Origin: Symsagittifera roscoffensis
Lineage: Eukaryota; Xenacoelomorpha; Acoela; Convolutidae
Assembly (NCBI RefSeq): GCF_963678635.1
Contig: NC_087063.1
Coordinates: 40,934,759-40,998,758, forward strand
Length of the DNA: 64,000 nucleotides
Direction of reading: 5' to 3'
Below, one piece after another: positions 47,361 through 59,900 of this stretch. The position numbers and the translations under genes were made by a program. The notes below the pieces were generated by a model. It saw only the letters and a program-made list of their open reading frames with translations, searched no databases and was not told the DNA's origin. Positions within the stretch are counted from its first letter, which is position 1. Each line of letters begins with the position of its first letter.

Positions 47361-50300
47361 TCCTTTTTTTGGTGTTGATATTCTCAAAGGAATGTTTTTA
47401 CCCTACTTTTTTACAAGCTCTTAAGTTTGAAGATTTGGTCAATACTTGATTTCTGATAATAACAAGTCCTAGGAAAGATAAATTGATCTTCATGATGCAG
47501 TTTTCCAAAAGGCTTTACCATATAGAGGTCGAACGGTTTTTTTTAGTCACTGTTGCGATTTTTCATTCACTAATTATTCGTCCTGATTTTTCAATGGTTG
47601 TTCTTAATTATTTTTTATATTTGATTAAACTTTAAGACGGTGATGATGTAAATTCAAGCATAGATCAACTGATCTCCTGACGATTAAAATGAACTGATTT
47701 TTTTTCTGATTTTTATTTTTCAAGGTACTTGTTTGCAAGTTTAGTACGGTTGATATTATTTCCCGTGTTTTCGGGACACGCATTGTTTGAACGATTTTAT
47801 CATCAGATTCCTTTTTTTGGTGTTGATATTCTCAAAGAAATGTTTTAACCCTACTTTTTTACAAGCTCTTAAATTTGATGATTTGGTCAATACTTGATTT
47901 CTGATAATAACAAGTCCTAGGAAAGATAAACTGATCTTCATGATGCGGTTTTCCGAAAGGTTTTACCATTTGTAGGTCGAACGGTTTTCTTAGTCACTGT
48001 TGCGATTTTTCTTTCGCTAATAATTTGTGCTGATGTTTCAGTGGTTCTTAAGTAATTTATGTTTGATTAAATTTTCTAACACGATGATGATATAAATTCA
48101 AGCATAGATCAACTGATCTCCTGACGGTTAAATTGAACTGATTCTTTTTTTGTGATTTTGATTTTTCAAGGTACTTGTTTGCAAGTTTAGTACGGTTGAT
48201 ATTATTTCCCATGTTTTCGGGACACGCACTGTTTGAACGATTTTAATAATCAGATTCCTTTTTTTGGTGTTGATATTCTCAAAGGAATGTTTTTACCCTA
48301 CTTTTTTACAAGCTCTTAAGTTTGAAGATTTGGTCAATACTTGATTTCTGATAATAACAAGTCCTAGGAAAGATAAATTGATCTTCATGATGCAGTTTTC
48401 CAAAAGGCTTTACCATATAGAGGTCGAACGGTTTTTTTTAGTCACTGTTGCGATTTTTCATTCACTAATTATTCGTCCTGATTTTTCAATGGTTGTTCTT
48501 AATTATTTTTTCTATTTGATTAAATTTTAAGACGGTGATGATATAAATTCAAGCATAGATCAACTGATCTCCTGACGATTAAAATGAACTGATTTTTTTT
48601 CTGATTTTTATTTTTCAAGGTACTTGTTTGCAAGTTTAGTACGGTTGATATTATTTCCCGTGTTTTCGGGACACGCATTGTTTGAACGATTTTATATTCA
48701 GATTCCTTTTTTTGGTGTTGATATTCTCAAAGAAATGTTTTAAACCTACTTTTTTACAAGCTCTTAAGTTTGATGATTTGGTCAATACTTGATTTCTGAT
48801 AATAACAAGTCCTAGCAAAGATAAACTGATCTTCATGATGCAGTTTTCCGAAAGGTTTTATCATTTGTAGGTCGAACGGTTTTCTTAGTCACTGTTGCGA
48901 TTTTTCTTTCGCTAATAATTTGTGCTGATGTTTCAGTGGTTCTTAAATAATTTATGTTTGATTAAATTTTCTAACACGATGATGATATAAATTCAAGCAT
49001 AGATCAACTGATCTCCTGACGGTTAAATTGAACTGATTCTTTTTTTGTGATTTTGATTTTTCAAGGTATTTGTTTGCAAGTTTAGTACGGTTGATATTAT
49101 TTCCCGTGTTTTCGGGACACGCACTGTTTGAACGATTTTAATAATCAGATTCCTTTTTTTTGGTGTTGATATTCTCAAAGGAATGTTTTTACCCTACTTT
49201 TTTACAAGCTCGTAAGTTTGATGATTTGGTCAATACTCGATTTCTGATAATAACAAGTCCTAGGAAAGATAAATTGATCTTCATGATGCAATTTTCCAAA
49301 AGGCTTTACCATATAGAGGTCGAACGGTTTTTTTTTAGTCACTGTTGCGATTTTTCATTCACTAATTATTCGTCCTGATTTTTCAATGGTTGTTCTTAAT
49401 TATTTTTTATATTTGATTAAACTTTAAGACGGTGATGATATATATTCAAGCATAGATCAACTGATCTCCTGACGATTAAAATGAACTGATTTTTTTTCTG
49501 ATTTTGATTTTTCAAGGTACTTGTTTGCAAGTTTAGTACGGTTGATATTATTTCCCGTGTTTTCGGGACACGCATTGTTTGAACGATTTTATAATCAGAT
49601 TCCTTTTTTGGTGTTGATATTCTCAAAGGAATGTTTTACCCTACTTTTTTACAAGCTCTTAAGTTTGATGATTTGGTCAATACTTGATTTCTGATAATAA
49701 CAAGTCCTAGGAAAGATAAATTGATCTTCATGATGCAGTTTTTCAAAAGGCTTTACCATATGTAGGTCGAACGGTTTTTTTAGTCACTGTTGCGATTTTT
49801 CATTCACTAATTATTCGTCCTGATTTTTCAATGGTTGTTCTTAATTATTTTTTATATTTGATTAAACTTTAAGACGGTGATGATATAAATTCAAGCATAG
49901 ATCAACTGATCTCCTGACGATTAAAATGAACTGATTTTTTTTCAGATTTTGATTTTTCACGGTACTTGTTTGCAAGTTTAGTACGGTTGATATTATTTCC
50001 CGTGTTTTCGGGACACGCACTGTTTGAACGATTTTATAATCAGATTCCTTTTTTTGGTGTTGATATTCTCAAAGGAATGTTTTTACCCTACTTTTTTAAA
50101 AGCTCTTAAGTTTGATGATTTGGTCAATACTTGATTTCTGATAATAACAAGTCCTAGGAAAGATAAACTGATCTTCATGATGCAGTTTTCCGAAAGGTTT
50201 TAACATTTGTAGGTCGAACGGTTTTCTTAGTCACTGTTGCGATTTTTCTTTCACTAATTATTTGTGCTGATGTTTCAGTGGTTCTTAAATAATTTTTGTT

Positions 50301-52260
50301 TGATTAAATTTTCTAACATGATGATGATATAAATTCAAGCATAGATCAACTGATCTCCTGACGGTTAAATTGAACTGATTCTTTTTTTGTGATTTTGATT
50401 TTTCAAGGTACTTGTTTGCAAGTTTGTTACGGTTGGAGTTATTTCCCGTGTTTTCGGGACACTCATTGTTTGAGCGATTTTAAATCAGATTCCATTTTTT
50501 TCTGTTGATTTTCTTAGAGGATTGTTTTTACCCTTTTTTTTACAAGCTCTTAAGTTTGCTGATTTGGGCAATACTTGGTTTCTGATAACAACAAGTCCTA
50601 GGAAAGATAAATTGATCTTCATGATGCAGTTTTCCAAAAGGCTTTACCATATGTAGGTCGAACGGTTTTTTTAGTCACTGTTGCGATTTTTCTTTCACTA
50701 ATTATTCGTCCTGATTTTTCAATGGTTGTTCTTAAATGTTTTTTGTGTTTGATTAAACTTTAACACGGTGATGATATAAATTCAAGCATAGATCAACTGA
50801 TCTCCTGACGATTAAAATGAACTGATTTTTTTTCTGATTTTGATTTTTCAAGGTACTTGTTTGCAAGTTTAGTACGGTTGATATTATTTCCCGTGTTTTC
50901 GGGACACGCATTGTTTGAACGATTTTATAATCAGATTCCTTTTTTTGGTGTTGATATTCTCAAAGGAATGTTTTTACCCTACTTTTTTACAAGCTCTTAA
51001 GTTTGAAGATTTGGTCAATACTTGATTTCTGATAATAACAAGTCCTAGGAAAGATAAATTGATCTTCATGATGCAGTTTTCCGAAAGGTTTTACCATATG
51101 TAGGTCGAACGGTTTTTTTAGTCACTGTTGCGATTTTTCTTTCATTAATTATTTGTGCTGATGTTACAATGGTTCTTAAATAGTTCAGGTTTGATTAAAC
51201 TTTTTAACACGATGGTGATATAAATTCAAGCATAGATCAACTGATCTCCTGATGGTTAAAATGAACTGATTCTTTGTTTGTGATTTTGATTTTTCAAGGT
51301 ACTTGTTTGCAAGTTTGTTGCGGTTGGAGTTAGTTCCCGTGTTTTCGGGATACTCATTATTTGAGCGATTTTAAATCAGATTCCATTTTTTTTCTGTTGA
51401 TGTTCTTAGAGGATTGTTTTTACCCTACTTTTTTTACAAGCTCTTAAGTTGTTGATTTGGGCAATACTTGGTTTCTGATAATAACAAGTCCTAGGAAAGA
51501 TAAATTGATCTTCATGATGCAGTTTTCCGAAAGGTTTTACCATATGTAGGTCGAACGGTTTTTTTAGTCACTGTTGCGATTTTTCTTTCATTAATTATTT
51601 GTGCTGATGTTACAATGGTTCTTAAATAGTTCAGGTTTGATTAAACTTTTTAACACGATGGTGATATAAGTTCAAGCATAGATCAACTGATCTCCTGACA
51701 GTTAAATTGAACTGATTCTTTTTTGTGATTTTGATTTTAAGGTACTTGTTTGTAAGTTTGTTACGGTTGAAGTTAGTTCCCGTGTTTTCGGGACACTCAT
51801 TGTTTGAGCGATTTTAAAATCAGATTCCATTTTTTTAGTGTTGATGTTCTTAGAGGATTGTTTTACCCTTTTTTATTACAAGCTCATAACTTTGCTGATT
51901 TGGTCAATACTTCTTTTCTGATAATAACAAGTCCTAGAAAAGATAAATTGATATCCATGATTCAGTTTTCCGAAAGGTTTTATCATTTGTAGGTCGAACG
52001 GTTTTCTTAGTCACTGTTGCGATTTTTCTTTCACTAAATATTTGTGCTGATGTTTCAGTGGTTCTTAAATAATTTATGTTTGATAAAACTTTCTAACACG
52101 GTGATGATACAATTTCAAGCATAGATCAACTGATCGCCTGACGATTAAATTGAACTGATTTTTTTCTGTGATTTTGATTCTTCAATGTACTTGTTTGCAA
52201 GTTTGTTACGGTTGATATTTTTCCCGTGTTTTTGGGACACGCATTGTTTGAGCGATTTTA
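47360..52260 (+). repeat. homogeneous 895-bp dimer block
   Basis: Equivalent points at 46861, 47756 and 48651 are each 895 bp apart, and the GTAC landmark falls at 47725, 48171 and 48620 (446 and 449 bp). This is among the most uniform parts of the array. Towards 52260 monomers become more diverged. Confidence 0.9.
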
Positions 52261-55200
52261 AAATCAGATTCCTTCTTCTTTAAGGTTTTGGTTAAGCTTT
52301 TTTTTTAATGGTTAAGCTTACTTTTTCTTTAATGTTATTTACACGCATGCAACCACTGATTCCTTGAAATTTTGCTTCATCTGATGGAAGTTTGAGTTGT
52401 CCTGTTTATTCTTTTGATTCTCAGTGGTTTTTGAAATGTAAAAAATCTCAGTCTTTTTAAAATGGTCCTTTGTCAATCAGTTAATTTGGATATGATAAAA
52501 AGGTTCGTGTTGATGATGATAGAAATCCAAGCATAAATCAACTGATCTCCTGACAATTTTTTTTGAGCTGATGGAAAGTTCAAAAGTGATATATTTTCCG
52601 AAACTTCTGGGTTGGAAATGTGTTGATGTTCTTAGAGGAAAGTTTTTACCGTACTTTTTTACAAGCTCTTAATTTTGCTGATTTGGTCAATTCTTGTTTT
52701 TTTTTTATAATAACAAGTCCTAGGAAAGATAAATTGATCTTCTTGATTCAGTTTTCCGAAAGGTTTTAACCATTTCTAGGTACAACGGTTTTGTTAGTCA
52801 CTGTTGAGATTTTATCTTTCACTAAGTATTTGCCTGATATTTCAATGGTTGTTCTCAAATAATTCATGTTTGTTCAAACTTTCTAACACGGTGATGATAT
52901 AATTTCAAGCATAGATCAACTGATCTCCTGACGATTAAATTGAACTGATTTTTTTGTGATTTCGATTGTTCAAGTTACTTGTTTGTAAGTTTGTTACGGT
53001 TGATTTTATTTCCCGTGTTTTTGGGACACCCATTGTTTAAGCGATTTTTAAATCAGATTCCAGTTTTTTTTTGTTGATATTCTTAGAGGAATGTTTTTAC
53101 CCTACTTTTTTTCAAGCTCTTAAGTTTGCTGATTTGGTCAACACTTTTTTTTGATGATAAGAAGTCCTAGGAAAGATAAAATGATCTTCATGATTCAGTT
53201 TTCCGAAAGGTTTTACCAACTGTAGGTCGAAAAGTTTTGTTAGTCAATGTCGCGATTTTGTCTTTCACTAATTATTTGTCCTGATGTTTCAATGGTTGTT
53301 AAATATTTTGTTTAATTAAGCTTTCTAACAAGGTGATGATACAAATTCAAGCATAGATCAACTGATCGCTTGACGATTAAATTGAGCTGATTTTTTTCTG
53401 TGATTTTGATTCTTCAAGGTACTTCTTTGCAAGTTTGTTACGGTTGATATTTTTCCCGTGTTTTCGGGACACACATTGTTTTAGTTTTTTTTTTAAATTA
53501 GATTTCAATATTTTTGGTTAAGCTTTGTTTGTAAAGTGTTATTTCCACGCATGCACCCACTGATTCACTGAAATTTTGTTTATCTCATGGAAGTTTGAAT
53601 TGTCTTGTTTATTCGTTTGATTCATTTCATGGGTTTTTTTAAATCTCAAAGGTTTTAAAATGTCAGAATCTCAGTTTTTTTTAAATGGGCTTTTTTGTCA
53701 ATCATTTGTTTTGGATATGATAAAAAAGGTTTGTGTTGATGATAGAAATCCAAGCATAGATCAACTGATTTCGTGACGATTTTTTTGAGCTGATGAAATG
53801 TTCAAAAACGATTTCTTTTCCGAAACTGCTTGGTTGAAAATGTATTGATGTTCTTTGTGGAATGTTTTTACCCTACTTTTTTACAAGCTCTTAAGTTTGG
53901 TGATTTGGTCAATACTTGTTTTTTGATAATAACAAGTCCTAGGAAAGATAAATTGATCTTCATGATTCAGTTTTTCGAAAGATTTTATCATTTGTAGGTC
54001 GAACGGTTTTGTTAGTCACTGTTGCGATTTTTCTTTCATTAATTATTTGTGCTGATGTTACAATGGTTGTTTAATAATTTATGTTTTATTAAACTTTCTA
54101 ACACGGCGATGATATAAATTCAAGCATAGATCAACTGATCTCTTGACGATTAATTTGAACTGATTTTTTTTCTGTGATTTTGATTTGTTACGGATAATTT
54201 CCAGTGTTTTCGGGACACGCATTGTTCGAGATATTTTTCAAATCAGATTTAAATATTTTTGGTTAAGCTTTGTTTCTAAAGTGTTATTTCTACGCATGCA
54301 ACCACTGATTCCCTGAAGTTTTGTTTCATCTGATGGAAGTTTGAATTGTCTTGTTTATTCGTTTGATTCATTTCATGGGTTTTTTAAAATCTCAATGGTT
54401 TTAAAATGTCGAATCTCAGTTTTTTTAAAATGGGCTTTTCTTTGTCAATCAGTTATTTTTGATATGATAAAAAGGTTTTTGTTGATGATGATAGGAATCC
54501 AGGCATAGATCAACTGATCTTCTGACAATTTTATTGAGCTGATGAAATGCTCAAAAAAGGATTGCTTTTCCGAAACTGCTTGGTTGAAAATGTATTGATG
54601 TTCTTAGAGCAATGTTTTTACCCTATTTTTTTTACAATCTCTTAAGTTAGCTGATTTGGTCAATACTTATTTTTTGATAGTAACAAGTCCTACGAAAGAT
54701 AAATTGATCTTCATGATAAGTTTTGCGAAAGGTTTTACCATTTGTAGGTCGAACGGTTTTGTTAGTCACTGCGATTTTGTCTTTCACTAATTATTTGTCC
54801 TGATTTTTCCATGCTTGTTCTGAAATAATTATGTTTGATTAAACTTTCTAAGACGGTGATGATATAAATTCAAGCATAGAATAACTGATTGCCTGACGGT
54901 TAAATTGAACTGATGTTTTTGTGATTTTGATTTTTCAAGGTACTTGTTTGCAAGTTTGTTACGGTTGATTTTATTTCCCGTGTTTTCGTTACACGCATTG
55001 TTTGAGCGATTTTTAAATCAGATTCTTGTTTTTTTTTGTTTAAGCTTACTGTTTCTTTAGTGTTATTTCCACGTATGCCACCATTGATTCCCTGATTTTT
55101 TTTTCTGATGGAATTTTGGTTTGTCATATTTATTCTTTTGATTGAATTCTTGGGTAGTTTTTTCTCAGTGTTTTTTGAGTTTACTTTTCAAAATGGTCTT

Positions 55201-55330
55201 AGTTACTTTTGGTATGATCAAAAGGCTCGTATTGATGATGATAGAAATCATAGGTATGATGATAGGATGATAGGTTTTGATGATCATAGGAAAATGTTTT
55301 GATGTTCCTGAGGATGTTCCTCTTTTTAAC
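52260..55330 (+). repeat. long-form monomers carrying the GCATGC module
   Basis: Here a roughly 250-350-bp module is inserted after the CAGATTCC landmark: GTTATTT(C/A)CACGCATGCAACCACTGATTC, then GATGGAAGTTTGAATTGTC, CTCAGTCTTTTT and a second AGATCAACTGATC. It is present at about 52290-52620, 53510-53850 and 54250-54600, and partly at 55040-55300. The same module occurs at 16560, 19950, 23335, 24045, 60070 and 62260. Confidence 0.8.
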
Positions 55331-55352
55331 CAGTTTTTACATAAAGTAAGTA

Positions 55353-55520
55353 TATTGTTGGTCAATACTTATTTACTGATAATAAAAAGCCCTAGAAAAG
55401 ATTATTTGACCTTTTCCGAGTTCAGGCGATCGTTGGTCAATATTGTTGGTCAATACTTATTTACTGATAATAAAAAGCCCTAGAAAAGATTATTTGACCT
55501 TTTCCGAGTTCAGGCGATCG
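55353..55520 (+). repeat. 88-bp tandem duplication at a domain boundary
   Basis: TATTGTTGGTCAATACTTAT starts at 55353 and again at 55441 (88 bp). Both copies end in GAGTTCAGGCGATCG. They contain a monomer piece (ACTGATAATAAAAAGCCCTAG) joined to non-array DNA. Confidence 0.9.
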
Positions 55521-55695
55521 AGTTCATCTATTCGTTGGATTATCAACATCGCTGAAGAGAAAATTAACATATTTTACGGCCCACCAAAAAATTACTGACA
55601 GAACAGTTTCTTCGTATCACAAGAACATTACTTAAAGGCCAACAACTTGAATGTAAACAATTATTCACAAAATAGAAAACAATCAAATTTCTTCT
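55521..55695. other. non-array island inside the satellite
   Basis: About 175 bp that match no monomer block (for example GACAGAACAGTTTCTTCG near 55597). It is richer in A than the rest of the array. It separates the 446-bp domain on its left from the 380-bp domain on its right. I do not recognise it; it could be a small insertion or a remnant of the original intron. Confidence 0.6.
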
Positions 55696-55699
55696 AGCT

Positions 55700-58600
55700 C
55701 AGTTAAATCACTGTGATGATATAAATTTAGGCATAGATCAACTGATCTCCTGACGATTTTATTGAGCTGATAAAATTATCGAAAGCAAATTCTCTTTTCG
55801 AAAATGCCGTATTGAACATATGTCTGTGTTCCTGGAGGATTGTTTTTGAGACATAGTTTTTACAGTTTTTGGCTAGATTTAAATTGTTTTGATTTCGTGG
55901 ATACTTGTTTTCTGGTGATAATAAGTCCTAGGAAAGATTAATTGATCTTCACATCTCAGTTTTCTGAAAGGCTGTAACAATTTAGGTCCAAATTTTTTGT
56001 TAGTGACTGCTGCGTATTTGCCTTTCACTAATCATTTTTGCTGATCTTTCCATGGTTGTTCATAATTTTTTTTAGTTTGATTAAACTTTCTAAAACTGTG
56101 ATAACATAAATTCAGGCATAGATCAACTGATCTCCTGACGATTTAGATGACCTAATAAAATGTTCAAAAGTGATTTCCCTTTTCGAAAATGCCGTATTGA
56201 ACATATGTGGATGTTTCTGGAGGAATGTTTTGAGACATAATTTCTACACTGTTTTTGGATGGCTTTAAATTGTTTTGATTTGGTGGATACTTGTTTTCTG
56301 GTGATAATAAGTCTTAGGAAAGAGTAATTGATTTGCCTTACTCTGTTTTCTGAAAGGTTTCACCGTCTTTATTTAATGTTTTGTGTGATTGACTGTTGCA
56401 ATTTTGCCTTTCACTAATTGTTTGCCCTGATGTTTCCATGGCTCTTACTGAATTTTTTTAAATTTGATTAAACTTTCTCACACTGATGATGTAAATAAAA
56501 GCAAAGATCAACTGATCTCCTGACGATTTTAATGAGCTGATAAAATAATCAAAAGCAATTTGTCTTTTCAAAAATGCCGTATTGAACATATGTCTGTGTT
56601 CCTGGAGGAATGTTTTTGAGACATAGTTTTTACCAGTTTTTGGATAGATTTAAATTGTTTTGTTTTGGTGGATACTTGTTTTCTGGTGATAATAAGTCCT
56701 AGGAAAGATTAATTGATCTTCACATTTCAGTTTTCTGAAAGGCTGTACCAATTTATGTCGAGCTTTTTTGTTAGTGACTGTTGCGTATTTGCCTTTCACT
56801 CATTATTTTTGCTGATCTTCCCATGGTTGTTACTAAATATTTTTAGTTTGGTTAAACTTTAACACTGTGATGTTATAAATCCAAGCATAGATCAACTGAT
56901 CTCCTGACGGTTTTATTGAGCTGATAAAATGTTCAAAAGTGATTTCTCTTTTCGAAACTGCTGGGTTGTAAATATATTGATCTTCTTAGAGGAATGTTTT
57001 CACTCAAATTTTTTTACAAGCTCTAAGTTTGTTAATTTTGCCAATATTTTTTTTTTATAATAACAAGTCCGAGGAAAGATAAAGTGATCTTCACGATTCA
57101 GTTTTCTGAACGGTTATATCATTTCAAGTCGATCCTGTTTGTTAGTGACTGTTGTGATTTTGCCTTTCACTCATTATTTGTCCTGATATTTCCATGATGG
57201 TTCATAAACATTTTAAGTGTGATTAAATTTTCTAACACTGTGATGATATAAATACAAGCATAGATCAATGGATAATCTGACGATTTTTTTGAGCTGTTAA
57301 ATTATTCAGAAGTGATTTCTCTTTTCGAAAATGCCGTATTGAACATATGTGGATGTTCCTGGAGGAATGTTTTTGAGACATAGTTTTTACACAGTTTTTG
57401 GATAGATTTAAATCGTTTTGATTTGGTGGATACTTGTTTTCTGGTGATAATAAGTCTTAGGAAAGAGTAAATTATTTGCGTTACTCTGTTTTCTGAAAGA
57501 TTTTACCATCTTTATTTCAATGTTTTTTGTGATGACTATTGCGATTTTGCCTATCACTAACTGTTTATCCTGATGTTTCCATGGCTGTTCCTAATTTTTT
57601 TTTAGTTTGATTAAACTTTCCAACACTGATGATATAGTTACAAGCCTAGATCAACTGATCTCTTTTCGATTTTAGTGAGCTGATATAATGTTCAAAAGTG
57701 ATTTCGCTTTTCGAAAATGCCGTATTCAACATATGTTGGAGTTCCTGAAGGAATGCTTTTGAGACATCGTTTTTACACAGTTTGTGGATAGTTTTAAATT
57801 GTTTTGATTTGGTGGATACTTGTTTTATGGTGATAATAAGTTCTAGGAAAGACTACTTGATCTTCACATTTCAGTTTTCTGCAAAGCTGTACCATTTTAG
57901 GTCGAACCTCCCTGTTAGTGACTGTTGAGATGTTGCTTTTCTCATTATATATCTTGATGTTTCCATTGTTGTTCCTAAATATCTTTGTTTTGATTAAACT
58001 TCAACACTGATATTATAAATCCAAGCATAGATCAATTGATCTCCTGACAATTTTATTGAGCTGATAAAATGTTCAAAAGTGAATTCTCTGTTCGAAACTG
58101 CTGGGTTGAAAATTTGTTGATGTTCTTAGAGGAATGTTTTTACTCAATTTTTTTACAAGCTCTAAGTTCGTTAATTTAGCCAATACTTGTTTTTTGACAA
58201 TAACAAGTCCTAGGAAAGATAGTTATCTTCGATTCAGTTTTTGAAAATTTATATCAGTTTAGGTCGATCCTTTTTGTTAGTAACTGTTGCGATTTTGCCT
58301 TTCACCCATTATGTGTCCTGATGTTTCCATTGTTGATCATAAATATTTTTAGTTTGATTAAACTTTCTAACACTGATGATATAAATCCAAGCATAGATCA
58401 ACTGATCTCCTGAGGAATTTATTGAGCTGATAAAATATTCAAAAGTGATTTCTCGGTTCGAAATTGCTGGGTTGAAAGTGTGTTGATGTTCTTAGAGGGA
58501 TGTTTTTACTCAATTTTTTAACAAGCTCTAATTTTGTTATTTTGGCCAATACTTGTTTTTTTGATAATAAGTCCTAAGAAAGATAAGTGATCTTAACGAT

Positions 58601-59900
58601 TCAGTTTTTTGAAAGGTTATATCATTTAAGGTCGATCCTTTTTGTTAGTGACTGTTGCGATTTGACCTTTCACTCATTATATGTCCTGATGTTTCCATGG
58701 TTGTTCATAAATATTCTTTGTTTGATTAAACTTTCTAACACTGTGATGATATAAATCCAGGCATAGATCAACTGATCTCCTGACAATTTTATTGTCCTGA
58801 TAAAATGTTCAAAAGTGAATTCTCTGTTCGAAACTGCTGGGTTGAAAATTTGTTGATGTTCTTAGATGAATGTTTTTACTCCATTTTTTTACAAGCTCTA
58901 AGTGCGTTAATTTGGCCAATACTCGTTTTTTTATAATAACAAGTCCTAGGAAAGATAGAGTGATCTTCAGGATTCAGTTTTTGAAAGGTAATTTCATTTA
59001 AGGTCGATCATTTTTGTTAGTGACTGTTGCGCTTTGGCCTTTCAATCATTATATGTCCTGATGTTTCTATGGTTGTTCATAAAAGTTTTTAGTTTGATTA
59101 AACTTTCTAACACTGTGATGACATAAATTCAGGGATAGATCAACTTATCTCCTGACGATTGAATTGACCTAATAAATTGTTCAAAACTGATTTCTCTTTT
59201 CGAAAATGCCGTATTGAACTTATGTTGCTGTTCCTGGAGGAATGTTTGTGAGACATAGTTTTTACACGGTTTTTTGATGGCTTAAATTGTTTTGATTTGG
59301 TGGATACTTGTTTTCTGGTGATAATAAGTCCTAGCAAAGAGTAATTGATCTGCCTCACTGAGTTTTCTGAAAGGTTCTACCATCTTTATTTCAATGCTTG
59401 TTGTGATTGTCTGTTGCGGTTTTGTCTTTCACTAAATGTTTGTACTGATGTTTCCTTGGCTGTTTTTTAATTTATTTTAGTTTGTTCAAACTTTCTAACA
59501 CGTGATGATATGAATCCAAGCATAGATCAACTGATTTCCTGAAGTTTTTGTTGAGCTGAAATGTTCCAATGTGATTTCTTTTTCCAAACTGCCGGCTTGA
59601 ATATGTGTTGATGTTCCTGAAGGAATGTTTTGACCCAATTTTTTTCAAGCTATAAGTTTGTTGATTTGACCAATACTTTTTTTTACTAATAACAAGTCCT
59701 TTATAATAAGAATAAACTGATATTCACGGTTCAGTTTTCTGAATGGTTATCTTTTTAGGTCGATCCTTGTTGTTAATGACTGTTGCGAATTGGCCCTTTC
59801 ACTCATTATGTGTCATGATGGTTCCATGGTTTTTCCTAAATAATTTCAGTTTGGTTAAACATTCCAACCTTGTGATGATATAAATTCAAGCATGGATCAA
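55700..59900 (+). repeat. diverged short-monomer domain, period about 366-387 bp
   Basis: The landmark AGATCAACTGATC falls with its G at 55736, 56121, 56506, 56890, 57263, 57649, 58030, 58396, 58766, 59138, 59525 and 59895, giving steps of 366-389 bp. These monomers lack the AAGGTACTTG...CGGGACACG block and instead join CTCCTGACGATTTTATTGAG to AATGCCGTATTGAACATATG or CTGCTGGGTTGAAAAT. Two subtypes are mixed. Confidence 0.85.

Noticed and set aside
18533-49378. Many recurring open frames of about 60 codons in the array, on both strands (plus-strand ITSPRKDKLIFM and minus-strand LSFLGLVIIRNQ types)
   Set aside because: They recur only because monomers are copies of each other, have equivalents broken in many monomers, low complexity and no recognisable domain; treated as shadows of the satellite.
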